Shown here: one piece after another, positions 14,922-21,958 of the stretch
Layout of the letters: the number at the start of each line of letters is the position of its first letter
How positions within the stretch are numbered: the stretch's first letter is position 1
Origin: a virus
Virus record (IMG/VR): IMGVR_UViG_3300041809_003423
Span: 1-32,811 of that record
DNA length: 32,811 bases
Strand: one strand, 5' to 3'
Position numbers and translations under genes: made by a program
Notes under the pieces: model-generated
Seen by the model: the letters and a program-made list of their open reading frames with translations, nothing else
Told to the model about the DNA's origin: nothing
The model's database searches: none

Positions 14922-17881
14922 ACCTGCTGGCCTTCATCGAAGCCGCACTCTCGCAGCCCTGGGCGATCACGGATCCTGCGTATCAGGCCATCTTTGCGCT
15001 CGTGACCCGCATTGTGAGCGGAGAAGAGGTCAGCGAAGAGCAGGGTCGCATGCTGCTGGGCATCCTCAAGCCCGAATCTGCGCCGGCGGTCCTCGTGATG
15101 CCCGACGGCGCCTGCTACGACCTGAAGAGTGGCGCGCGGGTGGGCCATAATGCCGCGGCCGCGGCGGTAGCCAGCAAGTCGAACAAAGGCGTTGCTGTGG
15201 TGCCCGTGCACGGCGTCATCATGCCCCGCGGCGGATGGTTCGGCACCAGCACGGACGAGATCACGGACGACTTCCGCAAGGCGATGGCCGAGCCCAATGC
15301 CGGCTCGGTGCTGCTCGATTTCGATTCTCCCGGAGGTTCGGTCTGTGGCATTTCGGAGCTCGGCCAGGAGATCCACGCCGCCCGCTCGCAGAAACCCGTC
15401 GTCGCGCAGGTCAATCCTCAAGCCGCTTCGGCCGCGTACTGGCTTGCAAGTCAAGCCCATCAGATCGCGATGATGCCCAGTGGCGACGTCGGCTCGATCG
15501 GCGTGCGCGCCATGCATGTCGATGTGTCGAAGGCGCTGGCGGATCAGGGCATCAAGCCCACCGAGATCGCCTTCGGCAAGTACAAAACCGAGGGCTCGCC
15601 CTTTGCTCCGCTGTCGCCGGAAGGCCTGCAGCACCTGCAGGGAAGAGTCGACAGCCACGGCCAGGATTTTGTCGGCGCTGTCGCCCGCGGTCGCGGCGTC
15701 TCACAGGCCACGGTGATGGAAGGCTTCGGCCAGGGACGTCAGTTCGGCGCGCGCCAGGCGAAACAGGCCGGCATGGTAGATCACATCGGAACGTTCGACG
15801 ATACCGTCGCGCGAATGCTGCAGCATGGCGCCTCGGCGTCGGTTTACGTGGAGGCTGACATGAGCAAGTTTTTCTCGGAAGGCCCGACGCAGAAAACCAA
15901 GCGCGTCGATGGCAAGGACTGCACGAAGGACTGCTTCGCCTATCGTCCCACGGACGATCACGACGATTGGAAGTTGCCGATCAAGTCGCCCGATGGCGAT
16001 GTTGAGTGGGAGAAGTCGCACGTTCGCAACGCGCTCTCGCGCTTCGACCAGACCGACATGCCCGACGCCGAAGAGAAGGCCAAGGCGCGCGAGCGCGTCG
16101 ATGCGGCCGCCAAGAAGTACAAGATCGGGAAGTACAACGACGACCAGAAGGACGAGAAGAAAAAGTCCGCTCTGGCGCTGTTGGCCTACCCCGCAAGCGA
16201 AGCCGAGCGTCAGGCCGCTGCCTACGAGCTCGCCGGGATCCTCCTCGCCGCCGGAAAGAAACAGAAAGACGACGAGAACGACGAGGACGAAGAGGACGAG
16301 GACGAAGAGGACGACGACGAAGAGGACGACGAAGACGAGGAGGACGACGAGAAAAAGAAGAAAGCTCTCGCCGCAGCCATCCTCGCAGGAAGTTTGAATC
16401 CGGCAACAGCCGATAAGAAGGAGGTCGCAATGTCGACCACTGCTACCGAAACGGCGGCGGCTGCTGCCGCTGCTACGAAGGAGCGCGATCGCGTAAGCGC
16501 GATCACGCAACTGGCAACCATTCACAAGAAGCAGGACAGGCTGGCCGCCTGGATTTCCGCGGGCACGTCGGTGGGCGCCGTGCGCAAGGAAATTCTCGAT
16601 GGCCTGGCCGAAAGCGCCTCCGCTGCCGCGCCGCACCTGGCCGGTCGCGATGTCGGATTCCCTGGGATCCAGGTGCTCACCGACGAGCACGATCGAATCG
16701 AGAAGGATCCGAAGATGAAAGGGGCGCGTTTTGGCCGCGCTGTCCGTTGCGCTGCCATCGCTTCCATGGGAGCGCGGCGCGGCGGGGTTGCCAGTCCGGC
16801 CAAGATCGCCCGCGATGTCTTCGGCGATGCCAAGCTGGCGCAGGCCTTCGAGTCGCTGAACGGCGCGCGCATGACTTCGGACGGAGCCGGCGGCTTCACG
16901 GCCGCGACGGATCCGCAGATGGCCTCCAACTTCAGCGAGGGCGGCTTCATCATCCCGCCCAACCTGATGCCGGAAGTCATCGAGCTGCTGCGTCCGATGG
17001 CGGTCGTGCGCTCGCTGAATCCGGCCTCGGCGCCGCTCATCAACGGCACCCTGGCGTTGCCCAAGCTGACCGGGGGCACGGTCTTCAACTACATCGGTGA
17101 GGCGCAACAGGTCCCCACCAGCAAGGTCGCCGGCGGCAACGTGAAGGCCTCGGCGAAGAAGTTGGCCGGGCTGGTGCCGCTCTCCAACGACCTGCTGCGC
17201 TTCGCGTCCATTGCGGCCGACTCTATGGTCCGCGACGACATGGTGCGCGCCCTGGCGCAGGCCGAGGACATCGCCTTCATTCGCTCCCTGGGCTCGCAGT
17301 ACTCGCCCAAGGGCCTGCGCTACTGGGCGAACCCCAACGGCGTCTTCAACTCCGTGCTCACCCAGGCGGAGATCAACAGCGACACCGACCTGCAAATCCT
17401 GAAGTACGTGCAGCAGGATATCGCCAACCTGAACCTGGTCATGCGGCGCACCAACCGGCCGCCTGAGCGCCAGGCCTTCATCATGTCGCCCCGCTCGGAG
17501 TACTTCCTCATGTGGCAGGTCCGCGACGGCTACGGCAACAACCCGTTCCGCGAGGAGATGCAGCAGGGCAAGTTCAATGGCCGGCCGTACGCGGTCACCA
17601 CGCAGATTCCGGAGAACCTGTCGGTGGTCGGCAGTGGCATCGATTCGGAGATCTACTTCGCCGAGATGGCCGACGTGGTCATCTGCGAAGCTCCGACCAT
17701 CGCGGTCGAGGTCTCCAACGAGGCTGCGTACCTGGATGCCAGCGCAACCTGGCAATCGGCGTTCCAGCAGGACCAGACGCTGATCCGCATGATCGTGGAG
17801 CACGACTTGATCGTTCGCCACGACGAAACCACCTTGGTTCTCACCGGCGTCGAGTACGGCACCGGAACCGGCAGCGAATAA
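14918..17881 (+). CDS. S49 (ClpP/SppA-like) protease - scaffold - HK97 major capsid protein in one ORF
   Basis: The ORF has 987 codons without a stop. Residues ~90-300 are an S49 head-maturation protease: conserved PGGS, then QAASAAYWLAS with the nucleophile Ser171, GSIGV, and FGKYKTEGSPF carrying the partner Lys (221 or 223). Residues ~330-405 match a conserved phage segment (VDGKD...HVRNALSRF...ARERVDAAAKKY). A stretch of Asp/Glu (~450-480) follows. Residues ~640-985 are an HK97-fold capsid protein (EGGFIIPPNLMPEVIELLRP...). Lambda uses separate C/Nu3 and E genes. Two strong internal ribosome sites sit at the domain borders, so the full-length product is probably the minor one. Self-cleavage is an alternative or additional route to free capsid protein. 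Confidence 0.9.
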   Translation: MNLLAFIEAALSQPWAITDPAYQAIFALVTRIVSGEEVSEEQGRMLLGILKPESAPAVLVMPDGACYDLKSGARVGHNAAAAAVASKSNKGVAVVPVHGVIMPRGGWFGTSTDEITDDFRKAMAEPNAGSVLLDFDSPGGSVCGISELGQEIHAARSQKPVVAQVNPQAASAAYWLASQAHQIAMMPSGDVGSIGVRAMHVDVSKALADQGIKPTEIAFGKYKTEGSPFAPLSPEGLQHLQGRVDSHGQDFVGAVARGRGVSQATVMEGFGQGRQFGARQAKQAGMVDHIGTFDDTVARMLQHGASASVYVEADMSKFFSEGPTQKTKRVDGKDCTKDCFAYRPTDDHDDWKLPIKSPDGDVEWEKSHVRNALSRFDQTDMPDAEEKAKARERVDAAAKKYKIGKYNDDQKDEKKKSALALLAYPASEAERQAAAYELAGILLAAGKKQKDDENDEDEEDEDEEDDDEEDDEDEEDDEKKKKALAAAILAGSLNPATADKKEVAMSTTATETAAAAAAATKERDRVSAITQLATIHKKQDRLAAWISAGTSVGAVRKEILDGLAESASAAAPHLAGRDVGFPGIQVLTDEHDRIEKDPKMKGARFGRAVRCAAIASMGARRGGVASPAKIARDVFGDAKLAQAFESLNGARMTSDGAGGFTAATDPQMASNFSEGGFIIPPNLMPEVIELLRPMAVVRSLNPASAPLINGTLALPKLTGGTVFNYIGEAQQVPTSKVAGGNVKASAKKLAGLVPLSNDLLRFASIAADSMVRDDMVRALAQAEDIAFIRSLGSQYSPKGLRYWANPNGVFNSVLTQAEINSDTDLQILKYVQQDIANLNLVMRRTNRPPERQAFIMSPRSEYFLMWQVRDGYGNNPFREEMQQGKFNGRPYAVTTQIPENLSVVGSGIDSEIYFAEMADVVICEAPTIAVEVSNEAAYLDASATWQSAFQQDQTLIRMIVEHDLIVRHDETTLVLTGVEYGTGTGSE
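15860..17881 (+). CDS. Nested in-frame product: scaffold-like region plus capsid protein
   Basis: In-frame ATG at codon 315 of the capsid ORF, with GGAGG at 15850-15854 and a 5-base spacer. It falls immediately after the protease domain, and the predicted 673-residue product begins MSKFFSEGPTQKTK. This mirrors lambda, where scaffold Nu3 starts inside gene C. The start is inferred from the signal and its position; expression is unproven. Confidence 0.5.
   Translation: MSKFFSEGPTQKTKRVDGKDCTKDCFAYRPTDDHDDWKLPIKSPDGDVEWEKSHVRNALSRFDQTDMPDAEEKAKARERVDAAAKKYKIGKYNDDQKDEKKKSALALLAYPASEAERQAAAYELAGILLAAGKKQKDDENDEDEEDEDEEDDDEEDDEDEEDDEKKKKALAAAILAGSLNPATADKKEVAMSTTATETAAAAAAATKERDRVSAITQLATIHKKQDRLAAWISAGTSVGAVRKEILDGLAESASAAAPHLAGRDVGFPGIQVLTDEHDRIEKDPKMKGARFGRAVRCAAIASMGARRGGVASPAKIARDVFGDAKLAQAFESLNGARMTSDGAGGFTAATDPQMASNFSEGGFIIPPNLMPEVIELLRPMAVVRSLNPASAPLINGTLALPKLTGGTVFNYIGEAQQVPTSKVAGGNVKASAKKLAGLVPLSNDLLRFASIAADSMVRDDMVRALAQAEDIAFIRSLGSQYSPKGLRYWANPNGVFNSVLTQAEINSDTDLQILKYVQQDIANLNLVMRRTNRPPERQAFIMSPRSEYFLMWQVRDGYGNNPFREEMQQGKFNGRPYAVTTQIPENLSVVGSGIDSEIYFAEMADVVICEAPTIAVEVSNEAAYLDASATWQSAFQQDQTLIRMIVEHDLIVRHDETTLVLTGVEYGTGTGSE
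16304..16360 (+). repeat. Asp/Glu codon low-complexity tract
   Basis: A run of GAC, GAG and GAA codons encodes an almost pure acidic stretch between the protease/scaffold part and the capsid part of the fused ORF (the acidic segment starts earlier, near 16265). Scaffold proteins are often acidic and helical, so it may replace a delta/scaffold domain. The tract is prone to slippage but remains in frame here. Confidence 0.8.
16430..17881 (+). CDS. Nested in-frame product: HK97-fold major capsid protein
   Basis: In-frame ATG at codon 505, preceded by AAGGAGG (16418-16424) with a 5-base spacer, among the strongest ribosome sites in the window. The 483-residue product begins MSTTATETAAAAAA, then a helical N-arm and the HK97 fold, a normal length for a capsid protein with its delta region. 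Capsid protein is needed in hundreds of copies, so independent initiation here makes sense. Translation from this site is inferred, not shown. Confidence 0.65.
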   Translation: MSTTATETAAAAAAATKERDRVSAITQLATIHKKQDRLAAWISAGTSVGAVRKEILDGLAESASAAAPHLAGRDVGFPGIQVLTDEHDRIEKDPKMKGARFGRAVRCAAIASMGARRGGVASPAKIARDVFGDAKLAQAFESLNGARMTSDGAGGFTAATDPQMASNFSEGGFIIPPNLMPEVIELLRPMAVVRSLNPASAPLINGTLALPKLTGGTVFNYIGEAQQVPTSKVAGGNVKASAKKLAGLVPLSNDLLRFASIAADSMVRDDMVRALAQAEDIAFIRSLGSQYSPKGLRYWANPNGVFNSVLTQAEINSDTDLQILKYVQQDIANLNLVMRRTNRPPERQAFIMSPRSEYFLMWQVRDGYGNNPFREEMQQGKFNGRPYAVTTQIPENLSVVGSGIDSEIYFAEMADVVICEAPTIAVEVSNEAAYLDASATWQSAFQQDQTLIRMIVEHDLIVRHDETTLVLTGVEYGTGTGSE

Positions 17882-17896
17882 GCAGCCGGCGATGGA

Positions 17897-17922
17897 CGGG
17901 GCACGGCTTTAGTCGTGCCCTT
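17897..17922 (+). repeat. Palindrome after the capsid gene
   Basis: GGGCACG at 17899-17905 pairs with CGTGCCC at 17914-17920, with two further inner pairs around a TTTA loop. It is followed by TTGTAAT, so weak termination or mRNA-end protection is possible. It lies alone in the gap between the capsid ORF and the next gene. Confidence 0.6.
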
Positions 17923-17958
17923 GTAATACCAAATTTTGCGACGAGAGGAGTTACTCCC

Positions 17959-18438
17959 ATGGGCGGATTTGCAATGTTTCACGACATCGCGGCGTTCATC
18001 CAGGCGGCTTACGGCTCGGATAACGCTGCCTTCACCGCCGGCGGCAGCGGCAATAACAGCCAGGTCACTGGGCTCATTGTCGATCGCTCGGCTTTTGATA
18101 TGCCTCTGTCCGCGGCTGTCTGCATTCGGTGGAAAGCTACCCTGCAGGCGATGCAGACGCTCTCGCTCAGCTGGGTCGTACAGCACGGTACCGAGTCGAA
18201 CCTGGGCGACGCGTCGACCTTCGCATCTGGTGGCCCCACGGTTGTCGCCACCGGACCCAGCGGCGGCGGCACGCTGGAGGGCGTCCTCCAAATCCCGATC
18301 AACTTGGGCGGCGCGGAGGAGTTCATCCGCGTGCTGTTCACCCCCGACCTCAGCGCGAGCGGGACTGATACCGGGCAAGCTGACGTCACGATCGTCTTCG
18401 GCGGCCAGTCGGAGATCCCGCAGGAGAACCCGTCGTAA
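17959..18438 (+). CDS. Putative virion structural protein after capsid gene
   Basis: ATG 17959 with GAGGAG at 17945-17950. The 159-residue product is beta-rich with Gly/Ser/Thr loops (TAGGSGNNSQVTG, ATGPSGGGTLEG) and ends FGGQSEIPQENPS. No signal peptide, membrane helix or enzyme motif is seen. Its place just after the capsid gene suggests a head decoration or stabilisation protein, but no family is recognised. Confidence 0.6.
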   Translation: MGGFAMFHDIAAFIQAAYGSDNAAFTAGGSGNNSQVTGLIVDRSAFDMPLSAAVCIRWKATLQAMQTLSLSWVVQHGTESNLGDASTFASGGPTVVATGPSGGGTLEGVLQIPINLGGAEEFIRVLFTPDLSASGTDTGQADVTIVFGGQSEIPQENPS

Positions 18439-18473
18439 GCAGCTGGTGACGGGCTGGAGTTCCTACAACGAGT

Positions 18474-18510
18474 GCCGGCGGCGATTGCCAATGCGGTAGC
18501 CGCCGCCGGC
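18474..18510 (+). repeat. 9-bp GC-rich inverted repeat
   Basis: GCCGGCGGC at 18474-18482 and GCCGCCGGC at 18502-18510 flank a 19-base loop in the gap before the gene at 18530. No T-run follows. It may be a hairpin in the late transcript. Confidence 0.4.
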
Positions 18511-18529
18511 GGTGTGACGAGGAGAGGTC

Positions 18530-18811
18530 ATGGCGCAAACCAAACTGCAAACCAAGCTGACGAATGTTCGCATTATGAAGCGATTCGCCGGCTACAACCA
18601 GGGCGAGATCGCCGGCTTCGCGGGCGAGGAGCTGGAGCAACTGCTGGCAAGCGGCGCGGTTGCCCTTGTCCAACCGCCTGCGAGGAAAGCGCCTGCGCCA
18701 CCGGCCAGGGCTGCTTCCAGCAAGTCGGCACCGCTGCCGAGTGCTGTCGATCTGGATGCCGTCGCCGCCGAGCAGAAGGTCGCCGGTGCCACTGGCGAGA
18801 CGGGGAAGTAA
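18530..18811 (+). CDS. Small head-region protein (FI position)
   Basis: ATG 18530 just after a GAGGAGAGG ribosome site. The 93-residue product has a short folded N-terminus (VRIMKRFAGYNQGEIAGFAGEELEQLLASGAV), a pattern seen in small phage proteins near head-tail genes, then a Pro/Ala/Lys-rich disordered tail. It abuts the next gene (TAAATG). The position matches lambda FI, but sequence evidence for that family is lacking. Confidence 0.55.
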   Translation: MAQTKLQTKLTNVRIMKRFAGYNQGEIAGFAGEELEQLLASGAVALVQPPARKAPAPPARAASSKSAPLPSAVDLDAVAAEQKVAGATGETGK

Positions 18812-19123
18812 ATGCCGGTTGGGGATCAGGACGTAGCGGCCAACACGTTTTTCCGCGACTGCAGCCGGGTGAAGGTTGTCGAGAGCGGTCTGACGTTTGA
18901 CGGCTTCTTCCTGTACCCCGAAGTCATCACCGAGTTCCCGCCGCTGAATGCGATGGCCGGAGATGTGGCGGGCAAACCGACGTTGCAGTATGCCACGGAG
19001 CTGGCGCCGCGTATCGGTCGAGGCACGTTGCTGGAGATCGAGTGCGAGGGAAGCTGGGAGGTCCGCAACGTTGAGCTGCAACAGGACGGCAAGGTGAGCC
19101 TGGCCAGGCTCAAGCGGCCATGA
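18812..19123 (+). CDS. Head-tail joining / stopper candidate (FII position)
   Basis: The 103-residue product begins right after the upstream stop. The C-terminal half (GRGTLLEIECEGSWEVRNVELQQDGKVSLARLKRP) has the small beta-barrel pattern of phage head-tail stopper proteins, and its place between head genes and the tail terminator fits lambda FII. This is a position-supported guess, not a firm family match. Its stop overlaps a possible ATG at 19120. Confidence 0.5.
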   Translation: MPVGDQDVAANTFFRDCSRVKVVESGLTFDGFFLYPEVITEFPPLNAMAGDVAGKPTLQYATELAPRIGRGTLLEIECEGSWEVRNVELQQDGKVSLARLKRP

Positions 19124-19170
19124 AGGCGCTCGAAAAAATCGTTTTAGTTTTCGAAGGAGGAGAACAAGTC

Positions 19171-19449
19171 ATGTTGAACCTGCAAACTTTCCAGAAAGTA
19201 CTGGCGCTCGCGCAAGGTGCGATCACCGAAGCCGGCCAGGTCTCCGCGCAGTGGGGCGGCGGTGACCACATTGGCGCTGTCCAGTCGATCCTGCAAACCG
19301 CGGGCGCGATCGCGGCCAGCGTAACCAATGATCCAACAAAGCAGGCCGAGGCGACGGCTGCCACAACCTTGGCTGTCAATCTCGCGCCGCTGCTTCTTTC
19401 GTTCGCGTCGCTGTTCAAGACGCAGCCGGCGGCTCCGGCCAAGGCCTGA
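19171..19449 (+). CDS. Small Ala-rich helical protein
   Basis: ATG 19171 is favoured by AAGGAGGAG at 19154-19162; ATG 19120, which overlaps the previous stop and adds 17 residues, is an alternative. The 92-residue product is nearly all helix with hydrophobic stretches (SILQTAGAIAASV and AATTLAVNLAPLLLSFASLF). The last could be a membrane-associating helix, but no clear transmembrane topology is evident. Function unknown; a small membrane-active or structural accessory role is possible. Confidence 0.55.
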   Translation: MLNLQTFQKVLALAQGAITEAGQVSAQWGGGDHIGAVQSILQTAGAIAASVTNDPTKQAEATAATTLAVNLAPLLLSFASLFKTQPAAPAKA

Positions 19450-19462
19450 AAACGTTGTTTTC

Positions 19463-19490
19463 GCGGGATGCGGCTCAAGCCGCGTCCCGC
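19463..19490 (+). repeat. Near-perfect 13-bp palindrome before secreted fibre-like gene
   Basis: GCGGGATGCGGCT (19463-19475) pairs with the arm at 19478-19490, with one T-G wobble and a two-base centre (realistically a 12-bp stem with a four-base loop). There is no T-run. It lies between a head/neck gene and the signal-peptide gene at 19530. Confidence 0.65.
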
Positions 19491-19529
19491 TGATCTCACC
19501 GGGCGGGCGAGGAATCGACGGGGGAGCTT

Positions 19530-20303
19530 ATGAAGACGAAATTTAGCATCGTGTTGCTGGTCGCGGCGTTGGCGCTCTCGGTCGCTGCGGTCGGCCAGCA
19601 GCCGCAGGCGGCTTCCGGCTATGCGCCCTCTGCCGCCCTGGACACGAAGGGCAGAATTGGTCTCACTCTGGCGCTCGGGCCGAGTAGCGTCTTTTGCGGC
19701 GGATCGCTGGTCAGCTACGGCGGCGGCACGCTGGGCATGGCTGCTTCGGCGACCAACTATGTTTACCTGAATACTGCGGCGTCGTGCGCGCCGGCAACGA
19801 AAACCACTGCATTCACCACAAGCGACATTCCGCTGGCCATCGTTACCACTTCGGCCAGTGCGATCACGTCGATCCAGGACATTCGCACACCATTTTCCGG
19901 CATGAACGCTAGCGGCCAGGTTTCCGCCGCCGGGCATGCAACCCTAACCCCGTTTTCCACTACGCAGAGCGGCAACCTGGTTGCGACGCCGACCGCCAAC
20001 AAGGCCTATCGCGCAGGTTATTACCTCTGGCAGGCGGCCAGCGGCACGGGCGGCACATGTGCCACCAGTGCGACTGTGACCCTTGCGTTCACCTGGAAGG
20101 ACCCTTCCGGCACCGCGCAGACCCGCACCGAGACCGCGCTTGCGCTGCCGCCAACCTTGGCGGCCGGGGCCTACCAGACGGATGCCTTTGAAATCGTAAC
20201 GGCGAGCGGCACCGCCATCGCATATAGCGCTACCTATGCCAACGGCAACTGTACGACGCAGCCTACGGCGCAGGCGCAGATATGGATTGAGGCGGCCAAC
20301 TAA
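19530..20303 (+). CDS. Signal-peptide-bearing fibre-like protein
   Basis: ATG 19530 just after GGGGAG. The 257-residue protein has a Sec signal peptide (residues 1-23, ending AAVGQ). The mature part has a ~90-residue module (GGTLGMAASATNYVYLNTAASC...SAITSIQDIRTPF) shared with the last protein of the window at 31618. A second beta-rich C-terminal domain (YYLWQAASGTGG...TWKDPSGTAQTRTE...) resembles fibre or decoration tips. It interrupts the usual FII-Z-U order, so it looks inserted. Host adhesion or surface decoration is inferred. Confidence 0.7.
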   Translation: MKTKFSIVLLVAALALSVAAVGQQPQAASGYAPSAALDTKGRIGLTLALGPSSVFCGGSLVSYGGGTLGMAASATNYVYLNTAASCAPATKTTAFTTSDIPLAIVTTSASAITSIQDIRTPFSGMNASGQVSAAGHATLTPFSTTQSGNLVATPTANKAYRAGYYLWQAASGTGGTCATSATVTLAFTWKDPSGTAQTRTETALALPPTLAAGAYQTDAFEIVTASGTAIAYSATYANGNCTTQPTAQAQIWIEAAN

Positions 20304-20315
20304 GGGGATTTAGCG

Positions 20316-20783
20316 ATGGCAGGAACGTCGGCGGGCGAGGCAATCATGGTGCAGATGGTGGCGACGTTGAACGCGCCGTCAGACAAGCCGGCGACCACCT
20401 ACCGCAGCCGCCCGGACGCTCTCAATGAGGAAGAGCTCTCCGCCTTCGTGCTGTACGCCATGGAAGAGGAAAGCAAGATTCGCAGCGGCGGCACGGCGCA
20501 GAGCGGCGGGACCGTCGAGCGTACCCGGAAGGTCTGCCTGGAGATCCAGACCAAAGGTCCGGCGCCGGCTGACGCCCAGCTCGATCCGCTGTACGTCTGG
20601 GCGGTGCAGACCTTGCTGGCCGATTCCACGCTGCCCACGCTGTTGCGCTGGCGATCGCTGCACGATGCGCGGATCCAGTGGGACACGCAGGCCGGTGCGT
20701 CGGATCTTGCCGTAGCGCTGGTGGTGTTCACGTTCGATTACTACACCACCCGGCTGGACCCGACGCTGCTGATACCGGGCTAG
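20316..20783 (+). CDS. Tail terminator / minor tail protein U-like
   Basis: The 155-residue product carries the pattern VERTRKVCLEIQTKG...LDPLYVWAVQTLLADSTL and ends with FDYYTTRLDPT, typical of tail terminator proteins of the gpU group, which cap the tail tube as a hexamer at the head-proximal end. The context fits: it lies after the head-tail genes and before the tail tube. The first ~45 residues are less typical. Confidence 0.65.
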   Translation: MAGTSAGEAIMVQMVATLNAPSDKPATTYRSRPDALNEEELSAFVLYAMEEESKIRSGGTAQSGGTVERTRKVCLEIQTKGPAPADAQLDPLYVWAVQTLLADSTLPTLLRWRSLHDARIQWDTQAGASDLAVALVVFTFDYYTTRLDPTLLIPG

Positions 20784-20799
20784 AGGTTTTTGATTTCGG

Positions 20800-20817
20800 C
20801 GTGCAGGCGTCTGCACG
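20800..20817 (+). repeat. 7-bp hairpin before structural gene
   Basis: CGTGCAG (20800-20806) and CTGCACG (20811-20817) flank a GCGT loop, 24 bases before the ATG at 20842 and just upstream of its GAGGAG site. It could modulate translation; no terminator T-run is seen. Confidence 0.35.
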
Positions 20818-20841
20818 ACCCCTGTTTCGAGGAGACGAATT

Positions 20842-21192
20842 ATGGCGCGTACCGTTTTAACCGTGCAGACCATTGTCAAGAACACCGCCGCCGCCATCAC
20901 CTACGCGGCTGCGGACGCTGTTAATAACATGCAGTTTCTCAACGACGGAAACACCCAGCTGCTGGTCAAGAACGGCGGGTCCGGGCCGTGCACGGTGACC
21001 GTGCACAGTGTCTCCGACCCGTACGGCCGCATCGGCGATCTGGTGCTTACGGTAGCGGCGGACACGGACCAGACGGCGCCCGTTCTGGATCCGCTGATCT
21101 GGAACCAGCAGGGCGCCGGCGAGGTCAACAACGTCTTTGTCGATTTCAGCGAAGGCTCCAGCGTGGAAGTGGCAGCCATTCGCCGCGGGTAG
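20842..21192 (+). CDS. Beta-rich phage structural protein
   Basis: ATG 20842 with GAGGAG just upstream. The 116-residue product is all-beta: NDGNTQLLVKNGGSGPCTVTVHSV, a central VLTVAADTDQTAPVLDPLIWNQ and an end of VEVAAIRRG. This pattern is familiar from small conserved phage structural proteins near the head-tail or tail tube genes. The exact role (decoration or tail) cannot be decided. Confidence 0.6.
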   Translation: MARTVLTVQTIVKNTAAAITYAAADAVNNMQFLNDGNTQLLVKNGGSGPCTVTVHSVSDPYGRIGDLVLTVAADTDQTAPVLDPLIWNQQGAGEVNNVFVDFSEGSSVEVAAIRRG

Positions 21193-21244
21193 GTTCTGTC
21201 GGCGGGGAAGCTCGACCAGCCGGAAGGCCAGTGGTAGGAGCGTA

Positions 21245-21352
21245 ATGCTTGACCGGCGCGAGCAGCGACATTCCTTCGGGAGGTTGCGAAATCGCGCAAG
21301 GTACATGCCCCAAAGACGGGAGAGGGACGGCAGCGCGAGCCGTCCCGACTAA
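21245..21352 (+). CDS. Possible tiny basic ORF in intergenic gap
   Basis: A 35-residue ORF: ATG 21245 with TAGGAG at 21236-21241. The product is Arg-rich and low-complexity (MLDRREQRHSFGRLRNRARY...). The palindrome at 21324 lies inside its end, which argues against a conserved protein. Treat as doubtful; otherwise the 228-base gap 21193-21420 holds only this and the palindrome. Confidence 0.2.
   Translation: MLDRREQRHSFGRLRNRARYMPQRRERDGSASRPD
21324..21346 (+). repeat. 8-bp GC-rich palindrome
   Basis: GGGACGGC (21324-21331) and GCCGTCCC (21339-21346) flank a seven-base loop. It precedes the tail tube gene; there is no T-run. The GACGGC core is similar in style to the other intergenic palindromes in this window. 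Confidence 0.6.
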
Positions 21353-21420
21353 AGGGTTTCAACAGCCGGCCGCAGGGCCGCTGATCTTTCCCGGCTATGG
21401 CCGGCATCGGAGGTTTTGCC

Positions 21421-21855
21421 ATGAGCGGTTATCAAACGCAAGCCATACCCGGCTATGAAGGTGTCGGGTACATCTCTCCTGACGGCGGCACGACCTGGGT
21501 GCCGTTTATCGAGATGAAGGACGTGACGCTCAAGCGCACGACCAAGATGCTCGATGCCACCTCGCACTCGACCGGCGGCCACAAGCAGGTTGTGCCCGGC
21601 GTCGATGACTGGACTGCCACGGTCGGTGCGCTCACCGTTTTTGCCGATGCCAGCTACGCGGACGTCGAAGCCGCCTACGCTGCGAAGCAGGGGCTGGTTT
21701 TCCGCTTCGATCCGGCCGGCGAGGGCAGCGGGCTGCCGCGCTTCCAGGGCGAAGGTTATCTGATGGACCTGGAAAATAAGCTGCCCAACGAGGACCTGGT
21801 CGAGCATACCTGCAGCATCCAGGGTCAGGGTCCGCTGGCATACACGACGCAGTAG
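21421..21855 (+). CDS. Major tail (tube) protein
   Basis: ATG 21421 is chosen for GGAGG at 21409-21413; the in-frame ATG at 21397 precedes that ribosome site. The 144-residue protein shows the tail-tube pattern: an N-terminal strand set with WVPFIEMKDVTLKRTTKMLDATSHSTGGHKQ, then VDDWTATVGALTVF, and ends HTCSIQGQGPLAYTT. This family stacks hexameric rings around the tape measure. Its position just before the chaperone pair agrees. Confidence 0.75.
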   Translation: MSGYQTQAIPGYEGVGYISPDGGTTWVPFIEMKDVTLKRTTKMLDATSHSTGGHKQVVPGVDDWTATVGALTVFADASYADVEAAYAAKQGLVFRFDPAGEGSGLPRFQGEGYLMDLENKLPNEDLVEHTCSIQGQGPLAYTTQ

Positions 21856-21883
21856 GCGGTTGAGGTAAGAGGTTGGGCCCAAT

Positions 21884-21936
21884 GCGTCTTCGGCGAGGCA
21901 CGGTTCTCCCCCTTTCCGTGGCTTCGCCGGAGGCGC
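21884..21936 (+). terminator. Long imperfect hairpin between tail tube and chaperone genes
   Basis: Arms 21884-21903 and 21916-21936 pair over about 20 positions with G-U wobbles and one bulge, closing a pyrimidine-rich 12-base loop. TATTTC follows rather than a clean T-run. It may attenuate transcription between the highly expressed tube gene and the low-level chaperone, or protect the tube mRNA end. Confidence 0.4.
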
Positions 21937-21958
21937 TATTTCAAAAGGAGATAGAAAA

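Noticed and set aside
15701-17821. A 706-codon open frame on the minus strand opposite the capsid ORF
   Set aside because: It is a mirror of GC-biased codon use in the real gene, with His/Arg/Asp/Val-rich composition, no domain pattern, and strong capsid/protease homology on the plus strand. The same applies to long minus-strand frames at 29095-30648, 25085-26416, 10337-11521 and 14444-15658.
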